Of a stretch of DNA of 64,000 bases, positions 27,494 to 36,965 are shown piece by piece. The stretch's first letter is position 1. Every line of letters begins with the position of its first letter. The notes beneath the pieces are model-generated. The model made no database searches, had not been told where the DNA came from, and saw nothing but the letters and a program-made list of their open reading frames with translations. The DNA is from Halomonas meridiana (GTDB lineage: Bacteria; Pseudomonadota; Gammaproteobacteria; Pseudomonadales; Halomonadaceae): NCBI RefSeq assembly GCF_009846525.1, contig NZ_CP024621.1, positions 2,852,001-2,916,000 of the forward strand, given 5' to 3'. Both the position numbers and the translations under genes were made by a program.

Positions 27494-30370
27494 TTACTCC
27501 CCCTCAAACTCCGAGCTGCTAAATTTCAGCACGTTGCAGTTCTCTTTGATCGTCCGCTGCAGCGCTTCATCAAACCCGTCAGAACTGGTAGCCTCAATCT
27601 CCACGGAGATCTTCACCTCTACGCCTGTTCGCAGAGTAAACTGTTCGACAATCTCATCAACGACGGTGGCAAAGTCCATTTTGGCCTTTACGGGATCAAG
27701 ACTCACCGTACCGTAAAATTGCTTCTTGGCAATATGAGTAGGAGCAGCCTCTGGCCCAGCCGAACTACCAACGCTTTCTCCAGCGCCCATAGGGTGAGCT
27801 ATTCCACTGCTTCCTACGTCTGAACCACCACCTTCATCGCTTTGGCCAGATGAGTTGTCTGTATTGCGATCAGCAAGCTCTCTGGCGCGCTGGGCAGCAT
27901 CAGCTGCGAGCTTGTCTCGGTAGGCTTTAGCAGCCTCACGCTCGATAATGAGCGCCTCACCATCTAGCCCACCAATACTCCCTTGCCCAAAGGTAAAGCC
28001 AAGATAAGTATCGCCTTCTTTTCCTGAGGCGTAGCCAAAGAAATCCTCCGATGCGACACCTTGGTTCATGGCATTTTTAAATACCTGATCGTTCACCAGG
28101 CGAGGTAGGTAAAGGTAGTGGCAGCAGTCTTGCCATACTTTCAGGGCGCTAACCTCAGTAACACCATCCTTGAAGTACCATTGGTTGAGAATATTGCGCA
28201 GGAAGATTGGCGACCATTCGTAGATCAGCCACTCTTCTTCACGCAGCTTGTTCTCAATCGTGTCTACTAAGTTCGGCGTCGTGGTCGAGACCTGAACCAC
28301 TTCCCACTCCAGCGTTGGTTTGCCTTTTACAAACTCCTCTACTGGGGCCATCAGCCACTTATAAGTCTCACGGATTAACTGCGACAGCGATGAATCTGCT
28401 GCGTCACGGCTTTGTTTGGCCTGCCGCAAGTGCGTCATATCGTGATTCAACGAACCGTTTTCAATGTCTTCTACAATCGACTTCCATGCCAAATAGGTGC
28501 GTCCCTGATCCTTCAAACGACTTACCACATCGAAATCGGCTGCCAGAAAAATCAACCGGTTCTGCTTTTGGCGTGGTTGTTCCCCACGGTTGCGCAAGAT
28601 GTCTTGCGCCGCTTGAAAGGCCTGGTTGCTCTCTGTGCGGCTATAAGCGAACTCCGTTGGCAACACCACCAAACGTGGCCCGATGCCATATTCGTCCGGC
28701 ACATCGCCAGATTGAGTAAATACATGGATGCCCGCAAAGTGGTGTTGGCGTCCCATGAGACGCGTCGTGCGGTCTTTGAGCAGCGGAATCAAAGCATCCC
28801 GTTCATGGATGTTTTGTTTGCGACTTTCCATCTCCTTTCGGAGGTTGGGCTTCGTATCAAACCAGAAGCGATCCTGTTCAGAATAGAGATAATGAAGACG
28901 GTCGCGCAGACGCTTGAGCACGTCTTCAAAAATCCCAATAGACTGACCCGGTTGAACGGCACCCAGCAAGATGCGCTCCTGCTTGATACCTCGGGCCGCC
29001 TGGGTGCTGCTGGAAGCAGCACTACCCAAAAAGATAGTACGTGCAGCACGACGGGCTGCATGCACGCCACCAAAGAGTGCAACATCATTATCAAGCGTTT
29101 GAGCAGCCGAGCGAGGCCCATCTATCTCTCGCTCAATCACCGGCTGCCAACCTCCGGGTAAATAGTGAATGCTCTTATCGCGCACATGGCTGTCTTCTAA
29201 CGGCAGCGACCCCGGCATAATTAAAGCGTCACGATTGCCCGACTCCCACAGTTTATGGATCACGAACGCCATGTACTGAAGCACCCCACGGGTGCGCTGG
29301 AATTTATCCAGCGTCGACCAATCTTCGTAAAGACGGTCGAATACTTCAGGGTGGATCGGATAAGAGCGGCAAAGTCGCTCAAAATACTCGTTAGACTGCG
29401 TCTCGTTGGGAAACTGCGCGGCGTGCTGCCGGTAGAAGTCAGAAAACTGGCGGCTGATACCTTCTATTTCGGCACGCTCACCGGCATGTTCGAACAGGCG
29501 GCGGCGAACAATCTCGAATGCCTCTTCGGTAGCCACTGGCTTCCACACTGATTCTACACGTCCAAAGTACTTCTCAAGGGCTGTCAGCGTTTGCTGGCCC
29601 ATGGTGCCGCCCACCTCAAGCTCAGACTCCGGCAACGAAGCAAGTAGGATGGCATTGGGTACCGCCTTCATTGCCTCAGTCAGCGCTTGAATGAAGCTGA
29701 TATTGCTATCGTAGGTACCTGCAGAATAGGATTTCCCTAGCTCAAACTGACGAATGTAAGCTAACAGCTCGTCTACCAGCACTACACAAGGGGCAGCTCG
29801 CTGCAGCAAGTCTACTAATACCTGTTTACCAGGCGACGTGCCTTGCTCGTGGGATTCCTTTACCAACGCCAGGCCTTCATCACCCAGCAGCTGCCACGCC
29901 AACTCACCCCATAGCGTCGTGACTTTTTGCCCTTGCTTTTTCACCGACTGCTGGCTCGGGGCCATGTTGATACCGTCGATAACGGCTACACGAGCGTGGG
30001 GCAGCTCATGGATACCAGCCTCATCAAGAATAGGTGAAATGCCATGCAGCTTATCGGTAGACGTCTTGCGAGATGCGAGGTGATAGACCGCCAGCATCGT
30101 GTGGGTTTTGCCGCCACCGAACGCTGTCTGCAACTGAATAACGGGGTCGCCACCGTTGCCAGAGAGGCGCTGGGCCACCGAAATCAGCAGCAGTCGCATA
30201 CCCTCGGTAATGTAAGTCCGCGAGAAAAACTTCTCTGCGTCTTGGTACTCTTCAGGCGCCGTGCCGGTTGCTACCTGGGTGATATCCGCAGCAAACTCCG
30301 ATTGTTTGAACAGGCCTTTTTGAACATCCTTGTGAGGCGTGGCGATATCTCTCCAGGCTTTCAATGACAT
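27494..30370 (-). CDS. DUF499-family ATPase, last gene of the nine-gene operon
   Basis: A 958-residue P-loop protein of the DUF499 family, related to PglY/BrxC-type large ATPases of phage-defence systems. The Walker A variant is [11 protein letters not shown] (around residue 81-91) and Walker B is [11 protein letters not shown] (199-209). A Gly/Ser-rich linker lies near residue 850, before a small C-terminal domain. Its ATG overlaps the upstream gene's TAA by one base (TAATG), so expression is coupled. Members occur next to DUF1156 methylases and helicases in defence loci; the step it performs is not known. Confidence 0.85.
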   Translation of the reverse strand: MSLKAWRDIATPHKDVQKGLFKQSEFAADITQVATGTAPEEYQDAEKFFSRTYITEGMRLLLISVAQRLSGNGGDPVIQLQTAFGGGKTHTMLAVYHLASRKTSTDKLHGISPILDEAGIHELPHARVAVIDGINMAPSQQSVKKQGQKVTTLWGELAWQLLGDEGLALVKESHEQGTSPGKQVLVDLLQRAAPCVVLVDELLAYIRQFELGKSYSAGTYDSNISFIQALTEAMKAVPNAILLASLPESELEVGGTMGQQTLTALEKYFGRVESVWKPVATEEAFEIVRRRLFEHAGERAEIEGISRQFSDFYRQHAAQFPNETQSNEYFERLCRSYPIHPEVFDRLYEDWSTLDKFQRTRGVLQYMAFVIHKLWESGNRDALIMPGSLPLEDSHVRDKSIHYLPGGWQPVIEREIDGPRSAAQTLDNDVALFGGVHAARRAARTIFLGSAASSSTQAARGIKQERILLGAVQPGQSIGIFEDVLKRLRDRLHYLYSEQDRFWFDTKPNLRKEMESRKQNIHERDALIPLLKDRTTRLMGRQHHFAGIHVFTQSGDVPDEYGIGPRLVVLPTEFAYSRTESNQAFQAAQDILRNRGEQPRQKQNRLIFLAADFDVVSRLKDQGRTYLAWKSIVEDIENGSLNHDMTHLRQAKQSRDAADSSLSQLIRETYKWLMAPVEEFVKGKPTLEWEVVQVSTTTPNLVDTIENKLREEEWLIYEWSPIFLRNILNQWYFKDGVTEVSALKVWQDCCHYLYLPRLVNDQVFKNAMNQGVASEDFFGYASGKEGDTYLGFTFGQGSIGGLDGEALIIEREAAKAYRDKLAADAAQRARELADRNTDNSSGQSDEGGGSDVGSSGIAHPMGAGESVGSSAGPEAAPTHIAKKQFYGTVSLDPVKAKMDFATVVDEIVEQFTLRTGVEVKISVEIEATSSDGFDEALQRTIKENCNVLKFSSSEFEGE

Positions 30371-32799
30371 TATGACGGCTCCACGTCTTCTTCTACGATG
30401 AATTCAAGGTCATCCACTGGTTGGCCAGTAGGTGAATCTAATAGGCGTCGCCGCTGAACACGCACAGTTGAATGGCGCGTTTTCAGGGTCTTCCACTCAA
30501 TAAACTTTTCCCAGCTGCTAATAAACTGCAACTCAGGCACCTGCTCCTGAAGCGCTACTTCCAAGCCCAGCCGGGTGATGAAATAACGCCCTGTACGATT
30601 ACCCTTCATCTGGCCACCCGCCTTCAAGTTAGCGTGCTGTATCGAATCCAGATGATAGACATAGTAAGGCTGATCAGGCTTGCTTGGTTTCCACTGGGTG
30701 CCCGTCTGATGAAGTTCATTCCCTAGCAGCACTTCAATACTAACGACATTGGCCCAGCCTATAATTTTGCGCTCCAACTGATCATACAGCGCTACAGCTT
30801 TCACCTCATGCAGTGGATAGCGCGATGATTCAGGACACAGGGTATAAAATATCTGTTGTTCAAAATGATACTTAATCCTAGCATCTCGCTGCTTCTGGGG
30901 CACCAAGCCGACCATCACCATGTCTCGGTTAGACTGGCGGCGCTGCTGATAGGTACGATCATCGTAATGATAGAGCGACTCAGTGATGACCTCGCCCGGC
31001 TGCTCAAAAAGGCTATCCAGATACTCCTGAAACAGACTGTTTTTGCGAGACTTGCCTGGCTGCAGCGGTATCGCGCCAATATTGACCTGCTCGATGCTTT
31101 GATAAAAAGGGTGCGCTACAAATTCCTGTTCGTCCTCCGGATAGGGAAACAAGATCACACCACCAATGCTCTTGTTGGCCATTTTGACGGTTTTCTGCTG
31201 CTCTTTCTTGTCTTCCCACAAAATGGCGTCACGGTAGCGATGCAGCTGAGCGATGGTATCTAGTGGCGGCCCGTAGGGTGTGCTTTCAGAGCCAGTAGGA
31301 TACCCCTTTGATCCACGGTCAAAGCGATACTTGGCATCCATGATCACTTTGAACGACTTTTTATCACGACTGCTGCCGAACCCACTGCGAGAGAACTCGA
31401 TAAACTGATCTGGCTTCTGGTCGAACGTATAGGTGTAATCTTTCCTAGGAAACGTGCGGTTAAAATAGATCGCGATGTCATCACCCGTGCCCCGCTGCAC
31501 GAAATTGACGGCCGATTTCTTGCCCTTCTTGAGGCTCACCTTAAAACGGTGATGTTCCAACTTAACAATATCGTTGCTAGCCAAATCGTATTTTGGGTTC
31601 TCCCGCAGCAGCTTCACGGTCTTCAAGAAGCACCAATACTCGTAAATGGTCGCGATGTCCTTATAGTCCATCTTGAACAACGGGTGCTCGGCCATGGTCA
31701 GGCCTTTACGCAACAGCAGAAAGCGGTGATAGAACTCCTTGTACCCCGGCGCCATCGTCAGGGTAGTCGAGAAGAACATCTGATGATTAAAAGTACCCAC
31801 TTCAGCGAACATTGGACTTCTGAGGCGGCGCCGCAGGTGCGATTTGCTACGCTCCAGCGCTTTGACCTCTAGTTGAACCCGCTGGCTATCCAGGCCGCGG
31901 CCTCTATTTAAGTGGCGAACGGTACGCTGAATCTGGCGCAGGATATCGGTGATTGCCCAGGCAACGAAGCGGTTTTCTTGGGTGTCGTAACTTATGCGCT
32001 TGTGCTGCTCGGTAAGATGCGAAAGCTGCACACCGGGCGCTACCGACAGGCCACCGCCACGACAATAACGGTCTGGGCGCTGTGTCGCCGCCTTGATCGC
32101 TTGAGGTGTCGCTCGCTTCACTCGGTGAACAGGCTTCACTCTCGATTCTTTACGCAAATCCGATTTGGGTGAGCGAAGTAGCGTGTCCAAGCTCTGCTCC
32201 AAACTGTGGTAGAGCGCTTTGAACAGATTTAGCCACTCTGAAGTGAGCTGGTGGTAGGTCGAACGCGGACGCGTCGAGGCAAACGTCTTAGTAAACGCAT
32301 CGAAGGCCAGTGAGTAGAGAATTTCACTGATCTCATCCAGCATGGCCGGAAAGTCATCTTTGTAGTCCAGCTTCTGGGGAAACACCTCACTATCTAAGCC
32401 AAACAGCACCTTGCTATTTGCATCACGGATCTCAAAGCGCGTCAGCCCGACGCTATTTTCCAAGTTCGTGGTACCCGTCAAGCGTACCTGACCATGCAAC
32501 AATCTCGACCGAACCCGTTTCTGGTACACCCCATTCACATAAAGCGCTAACGGAGGTTCGCACCGGCAACTTGGCCCAGGCTCAAACAGCCACTCCAGCT
32601 GCTGCCACTCGAAAAACAGTGGCGAACTCAGCGGCTGCTCTAGCGCTGACTCCTCCGTATTGAGTGACAAGCCGTGCACGTTAAAACGGGCGCGTGTCTC
32701 AATGTGTCGCTGGGCTTCAATGGAACGCGGCAATGTCACTTCGCTCACAGCGAGCTGGCAGATAGTACCGTCAGGGTGGTCAAAACAGAGCACGGTCAT
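30370..32799 (-). CDS. DUF2357/McrC-like PD-(D/E)XK nuclease
   Basis: An 809-residue protein with DUF2357 features ([17 protein letters not shown] about 271-287; [14 protein letters not shown] about 385-398) and a PD-(D/E)XK nuclease core, KPDQFIEF (D464) then [10 protein letters not shown] (D488, K490). Unlike its homologue at 22150 it has no zinc ribbons; the C-terminus instead has an extra beta-rich domain. It follows the McrB-like gene by 6 bases and should be its nuclease partner. The cut substrate, modified DNA or something else, cannot be told. Confidence 0.82.
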   Translation of the reverse strand: MTVLCFDHPDGTICQLAVSEVTLPRSIEAQRHIETRARFNVHGLSLNTEESALEQPLSSPLFFEWQQLEWLFEPGPSCRCEPPLALYVNGVYQKRVRSRLLHGQVRLTGTTNLENSVGLTRFEIRDANSKVLFGLDSEVFPQKLDYKDDFPAMLDEISEILYSLAFDAFTKTFASTRPRSTYHQLTSEWLNLFKALYHSLEQSLDTLLRSPKSDLRKESRVKPVHRVKRATPQAIKAATQRPDRYCRGGGLSVAPGVQLSHLTEQHKRISYDTQENRFVAWAITDILRQIQRTVRHLNRGRGLDSQRVQLEVKALERSKSHLRRRLRSPMFAEVGTFNHQMFFSTTLTMAPGYKEFYHRFLLLRKGLTMAEHPLFKMDYKDIATIYEYWCFLKTVKLLRENPKYDLASNDIVKLEHHRFKVSLKKGKKSAVNFVQRGTGDDIAIYFNRTFPRKDYTYTFDQKPDQFIEFSRSGFGSSRDKKSFKVIMDAKYRFDRGSKGYPTGSESTPYGPPLDTIAQLHRYRDAILWEDKKEQQKTVKMANKSIGGVILFPYPEDEQEFVAHPFYQSIEQVNIGAIPLQPGKSRKNSLFQEYLDSLFEQPGEVITESLYHYDDRTYQQRRQSNRDMVMVGLVPQKQRDARIKYHFEQQIFYTLCPESSRYPLHEVKAVALYDQLERKIIGWANVVSIEVLLGNELHQTGTQWKPSKPDQPYYVYHLDSIQHANLKAGGQMKGNRTGRYFITRLGLEVALQEQVPELQFISSWEKFIEWKTLKTRHSTVRVQRRRLLDSPTGQPVDDLEFIVEEDVEPS

Positions 32800-32805
32800 A
32801 TCAAA

Positions 32806-35322
32806 TTAGAGCCAAAACGACGTGAAGCCGTCATCATGGAAGCGTTGTAACATAAACAGCAGCTTCTTGACGCTTCTGGGGTAGCGAGTGTTCTGCGGGT
32901 TGACCTCCTTCTCAATAACACTGTACTCAGCGTCTTCCTCGAGCGGCGTGTTGGCCAGTAAGCTTAGTAGGCCTATCATTACCTTGAGCACGCTTAGCGA
33001 GCTGCCCTGGATACGAGGCAGCACTTTCTGCATCAGCTGGAAATCCATGGCGGCGTCGGTATCAAAGCCTTCCAGGCTTTCTAACGCCTCTTCCTGATGT
33101 AGAGTAAGATAGAAAGCGACCTCGTCACGTACCCGATAGCCAAAATGCAGCCCAGCCGGTTCGAGAATACCGTTGACCTGCATTAGCATCTTCATAGAAC
33201 TGGCAAGCGCTTTTTTATGGGCATCGCTAAGATCATTCGAATTGAGAAACGGTGCCCTAAGCGCATCAGCATAGACGCCAGAAATCGGCATCACATCACG
33301 CTCTGGGTTCACCCACGCCAAATCGATATCGTTCATTTCAATGGCGTTGGCGCGGTCCAACACCTTACGACTGAATGCATGGGTAGATTCGTCCATATTC
33401 ACCGTGCCCACCACCATCAGATTCTGCGGCAGATAAACCGGGCGACCGCCATTCACATCGGCACGGCTGATCAGCGGCTCAGTGACGATAACGTCATCAC
33501 TGTCACGCTCTCGCGTCTCGATAAAGCTCAAGAATTCTGAAAAGTAGTGCTCCACACGAGCCAGGTTCATCTCATCCAGAATCACGAAGTAAAGCTCATC
33601 AGGGTGCTCAATGGCGCGTGCCATCACATCCAACAACGGCTTAGTCTCGAACTTGCCCTGGATGTTGGCATAGCCGATGAGATCGGAGCTGTCGGCCCAA
33701 TCCGGGCGCACAGCGATTAGCACACAGTGGTCAGAGTCACCATAGCCAATGGCTTTAGCAAACTGACGCACCAGCTGTGTTTTACCGGTACCCGAGATGC
33801 CCGCCAACATTGCCAATGGCTTGGTACGCATACAGAGGTAGAAATTGGCGACCTCTGCCAACGAATAATGAAAGCCCTGGCTAGCCATATAGGCCTTTAC
33901 GCGGGGCAGCCACTCGTTGGCCGAGGTTTGGGTGATCGCAACCGGTAGGCGGCGCTCCTCGGCTTCTTCAAGAGAGCTGCTTTCTTCAGTGGCCTTATCT
34001 ACTTTCTCGATTAGATCGTCGGGGGCCGGCAGCCAGCGCTGGAGTTCATCGGGCAACGCGACAGAGTGGCCATTCAGAAGAATCGCTAACGCCTCCCAGG
34101 TGAACTCGAAGAGATACCCCTGATTCCCGGTGCCATCACGATTGTAAGGACCACGTACATCAGCCAGGGCTCTTTGCAACAGCGCTTGCTTCTGCCGGAT
34201 CACTTCTATGGTGACCGGCTGCTCTAACTGAAAGAGAACCTTCAGATCGACGCGATTCCCATCACCACGCCATTCGTTATCGACGTCACCGTGATGCGGC
34301 GTAACGAAGGGCATTGACTCCGCTCGCGAGATTGCTTGAACCCCACCTGCCGCGTGGTGAACAACAATATCTCCCGGCTTAACGTTACACACGGCTTTCC
34401 AGTGGTTAAACGAGCGGCCACCCTTTCCTTCGAGCGGCGCCCACAGGTAGGCCAGGCCCTGGTCGGGATTATAGGTTTTCCCCTGCATGACATACCAAAC
34501 GCGGGGTTCATGCTGCTGCTCTGGCTCTTCTTGATCGCCTACATGGGCGCGCAACGCCTGATAGCAAGTCTGCAGCTGCAAAGCGACCTCTTCTTCCCGC
34601 GCGAACACCTCGAGCAATAGGTTAACCCGCTCCAGGTTATTCTTGGCAGCATTGGCACCAACCTCCGGCCCAGAAATGTAGGAATGTTCACCACTACCAA
34701 ACGTTTTCCACTGCCAGCCCGGCGGCGGGTGCTGCAGTGACCGGACTTCGATGCAGACGAACTCAGGATACTCACCGCTGACCTCAAAGGCCTCACCCTG
34801 ATGGGTGAAGCGGCTAACATGACTTTCCTCATCGTATTCGGCACGGATCAGAGTATCTTGAATAAAGCCAAACAGCACACGAGCATCGCTGTTATTGACC
34901 ACGAATACCGGGGCGCCGCGCTTCAGTTTGGCAAATTTCTCGCGGTTCCAGTAAAAGCGGTTCTGGTTGGCCGAGAACAGACGCTTGAAGTTTTCCTGTA
35001 CCAAAGGCGGTTTCTTCACCTCATAAACCATCACCGTCAGGTTGGTATCACCGAGCTGACGCGGGTTACTAACCACCGCAAACTCACGTTCCTTAAGCGC
35101 TTCCACAAAGGGTTCATAAAGCGCCTGTTCTAGCTCTTCTTCATCAACCCGATACTGTTTAGTCGTTGCTAATGCCTCTGCAATTAATTGCTTAGGGTCA
35201 AAGCGACGACCCTTGTACAGGCAAGAAACGCGCTCACCAGGCGGTATTGGCTGAGTGCTCGCATCGATGGTGCGGATCACATCGGTGCGCGTTAGCTGCT
35301 GAATAGCCTGCTCAATGCTCAT
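32806..35322 (-). CDS. McrB-like AAA+ protein with EVE-like reader domain
   Basis: An 838-residue protein (ATG 35322, AAGGA upstream). The N-terminal 270 residues have no family I can name. Residues about 275-375 (VWYVMQGKTY, FNHWKAVCNVKPGDIVVHH) look like an EVE/PUA-type domain, which in other proteins reads modified bases. The AAA+ core has Walker A GISGTGKT (508-515), Walker B VILDEMNLARVEHYF (from 580) and NMDESTHAFSRKVLDRA (642-658). As in the 20000 gene, NxxD is replaced by NMDE. It overlaps the previous gene by ATGA. Likely a modification-sensing motor that activates the DUF2357 nuclease. Confidence 0.83.
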   Translation of the reverse strand: MSIEQAIQQLTRTDVIRTIDASTQPIPPGERVSCLYKGRRFDPKQLIAEALATTKQYRVDEEELEQALYEPFVEALKEREFAVVSNPRQLGDTNLTVMVYEVKKPPLVQENFKRLFSANQNRFYWNREKFAKLKRGAPVFVVNNSDARVLFGFIQDTLIRAEYDEESHVSRFTHQGEAFEVSGEYPEFVCIEVRSLQHPPPGWQWKTFGSGEHSYISGPEVGANAAKNNLERVNLLLEVFAREEEVALQLQTCYQALRAHVGDQEEPEQQHEPRVWYVMQGKTYNPDQGLAYLWAPLEGKGGRSFNHWKAVCNVKPGDIVVHHAAGGVQAISRAESMPFVTPHHGDVDNEWRGDGNRVDLKVLFQLEQPVTIEVIRQKQALLQRALADVRGPYNRDGTGNQGYLFEFTWEALAILLNGHSVALPDELQRWLPAPDDLIEKVDKATEESSSLEEAEERRLPVAITQTSANEWLPRVKAYMASQGFHYSLAEVANFYLCMRTKPLAMLAGISGTGKTQLVRQFAKAIGYGDSDHCVLIAVRPDWADSSDLIGYANIQGKFETKPLLDVMARAIEHPDELYFVILDEMNLARVEHYFSEFLSFIETRERDSDDVIVTEPLISRADVNGGRPVYLPQNLMVVGTVNMDESTHAFSRKVLDRANAIEMNDIDLAWVNPERDVMPISGVYADALRAPFLNSNDLSDAHKKALASSMKMLMQVNGILEPAGLHFGYRVRDEVAFYLTLHQEEALESLEGFDTDAAMDFQLMQKVLPRIQGSSLSVLKVMIGLLSLLANTPLEEDAEYSVIEKEVNPQNTRYPRSVKKLLFMLQRFHDDGFTSFWL

Positions 35323-35915
35323 GCTTCGTTCCTTGTCACCTGGCAATCTAACCCAGCGTCTCCCGGGTTCTGCTCGTTCACGACAAACCCTTGGACTCCA
35401 TAGGGCGCCAGAGCAGTCTCCATTTTTGACCGCAAACGAGTCGCCAAACGTTTGAAGTCTCGCTGATTCCAGGTCAGCAATAAAACAACCTTAAGCGTTG
35501 ACGCTTGTGGCCAAACGATGTGAAAACTTGCTAGCTCAGGATCACCTTCCCGCTGGGCGACGGTGAGCGCCGCCAGGGTATCGCGGAGCTTTTCCTCGAC
35601 TTCATCAACGATAAATGGCTTGCGTCGTGCCACCTGCACCTTTGGCTTAAGCCCTTGTTGCTCAACCCACTGCCTGGCCTGGATAACCTCACCTGGGTCC
35701 GCCCCTGAGAGCCGCGGACGGTTTTCTGGCTCGTAGCCTTCGCAATCTTTGACTTCGACCCACCAGTGGGTGGGGCCACCATTGTGGGCCAGTATATCCA
35801 CTCCCTTAAGGCGACTCTTCATCCGCTGGCGATACCAGGAACTGTCATCGTATTTAGCCAGCTGCCAGCCCTCGGGAAAGCGGAAGGTCAGTTGGCCCTC
35901 TGTCACTTCAGGCAT
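35319..35915 (-). CDS. small PD-(D/E)XK-like protein
   Basis: A 198-residue protein of no family I recognise. I chose ATG 35915, overlapping the ATPase gene by 8 bases. KGVDILAHNG (D40) followed by THWWVEVKDCEGY (E54, K56) fits the PD-(D/E)XK nuclease core, as in many small restriction-type or VRR-like enzymes. The rest is alpha/beta with strands FHIVWPQ and LKVVLLLTWN. It sits between an OLD/RecF-like ATPase and the McrB-like gene; an ATPase-nuclease pairing is plausible. The nuclease call rests on three residues. Confidence 0.55.
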   Translation of the reverse strand: MPEVTEGQLTFRFPEGWQLAKYDDSSWYRQRMKSRLKGVDILAHNGGPTHWWVEVKDCEGYEPENRPRLSGADPGEVIQARQWVEQQGLKPKVQVARRKPFIVDEVEEKLRDTLAALTVAQREGDPELASFHIVWPQASTLKVVLLLTWNQRDFKRLATRLRSKMETALAPYGVQGFVVNEQNPGDAGLDCQVTRNEA

Positions 35916-36957
35916 TGACCAGCTCCATCTCACGGTCGTATTGGGCCAACTCCTCATCAAGACTCACCAGATGCTCCAAGCCGCTGAGGCGGTCGGCCAC
36001 CTCGATACGTTCAACCAACCCATCACCACGAACCAGAGCAAAGTAACGCTGCGCCACTGCCTGCTGGCGAGTGAGGAGATCAAGCTCCTTGAGCAAGAAA
36101 TAGCTGTGGGTGGCAATCACCACCTGAATGCCCTGCTGGCTGAGCGTTACGGCTGCCAAAGCCACCAGCTTGATAAGTTTGGGGTTGAGATTGGCCTCCG
36201 GTTCATCCCAGAACAGGTAGCCCTTATCCAGCAACGAGCCGGTGGTGATCAAGCGGGCGAGCATCGCCAGCTTACGCAGCCCTTCTGCCACCAACGGCAT
36301 TTCCAGGTTGCCTTGCCCAGGAATACGCAGATAGAAGCGCCCATTCTTGTCCAACACCACCTTGCCGCCCATCGCCTCTTCCAAGGGTGCCACCAGCTCG
36401 GCGACCGTCTTTTCGCGACTGCCCTTGACGGCAGGGGCACCCAGCAGCTTGCACAGGTCGATATGGTGCTCTTCGATATCCACGTGCCGGTTTTCGTAGA
36501 GCGGCAACAGCCAATGGTATTGGCTTAACAGTTCGCGTGTCGGCATAAAGACCGGCGCCTTCTCCTGCCAGGCGCTGGGTAAGCGGTCGATCTTAACCTC
36601 AGTCTGTGAACGGGTGCTGAAGCTGAAAGCGGTATCCAGCACAGCCTGCTCAAAGGCGACGGAGACCCTACAGGTCTGCGCCCCCTGGCGGCGGCTAGCC
36701 AGCCGCCCCAGAGACTCAGGCCGAAACACCTTGATCAGCTTGTCGGCAATGCCCTTCTGAAGCAGCGACTTGGTGGGGTCGGCTACGCTCGGCTCATTAG
36801 CCTGCTCGTAAGCGTTAGCGATGACGCTGTAAGCCACCTTGAGCAGATGCGATTTGCCGGTACCATTTTCGCCCACAATAACGTTTAGCCCCGGCGCGAA
36901 ATCCAGTCGCGCCTTGGGAAAAAGCGTGAAGTTATCCAGTTCTAACCGCTTCAGCAT
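35908..36957 (-). CDS. RecF/OLD-like AAA ATPase
   Basis: A 349-residue ABC-type ATPase of the AAA_15/AAA_21 kind: LKRLELDNFTLF at the start, Walker A GENGTGKS (29-36), the signature region LVAEGLRKLAML, and Walker B LFWDEPEANLNPKL followed by VIATHSYFLLKEL (switch). Similar ATPases act with small nucleases in OLD/Gabija-, Septu- and retron-type defence. It begins 9 bases after the DUF1156 gene stop and overlaps the small PD-(D/E)XK-like gene, its most likely partner. Confidence 0.8.
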   Translation of the reverse strand: MLKRLELDNFTLFPKARLDFAPGLNVIVGENGTGKSHLLKVAYSVIANAYEQANEPSVADPTKSLLQKGIADKLIKVFRPESLGRLASRRQGAQTCRVSVAFEQAVLDTAFSFSTRSQTEVKIDRLPSAWQEKAPVFMPTRELLSQYHWLLPLYENRHVDIEEHHIDLCKLLGAPAVKGSREKTVAELVAPLEEAMGGKVVLDKNGRFYLRIPGQGNLEMPLVAEGLRKLAMLARLITTGSLLDKGYLFWDEPEANLNPKLIKLVALAAVTLSQQGIQVVIATHSYFLLKELDLLTRQQAVAQRYFALVRGDGLVERIEVADRLSGLEHLVSLDEELAQYDREMELVNA

Positions 36958-36965
36958 GCTGCCTC

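Noticed and set aside
28207-29161. Plus-strand frames opposite the DUF499 gene
   Set aside because: Antisense shadows of a conserved gene, without start signals or recognisable domains.
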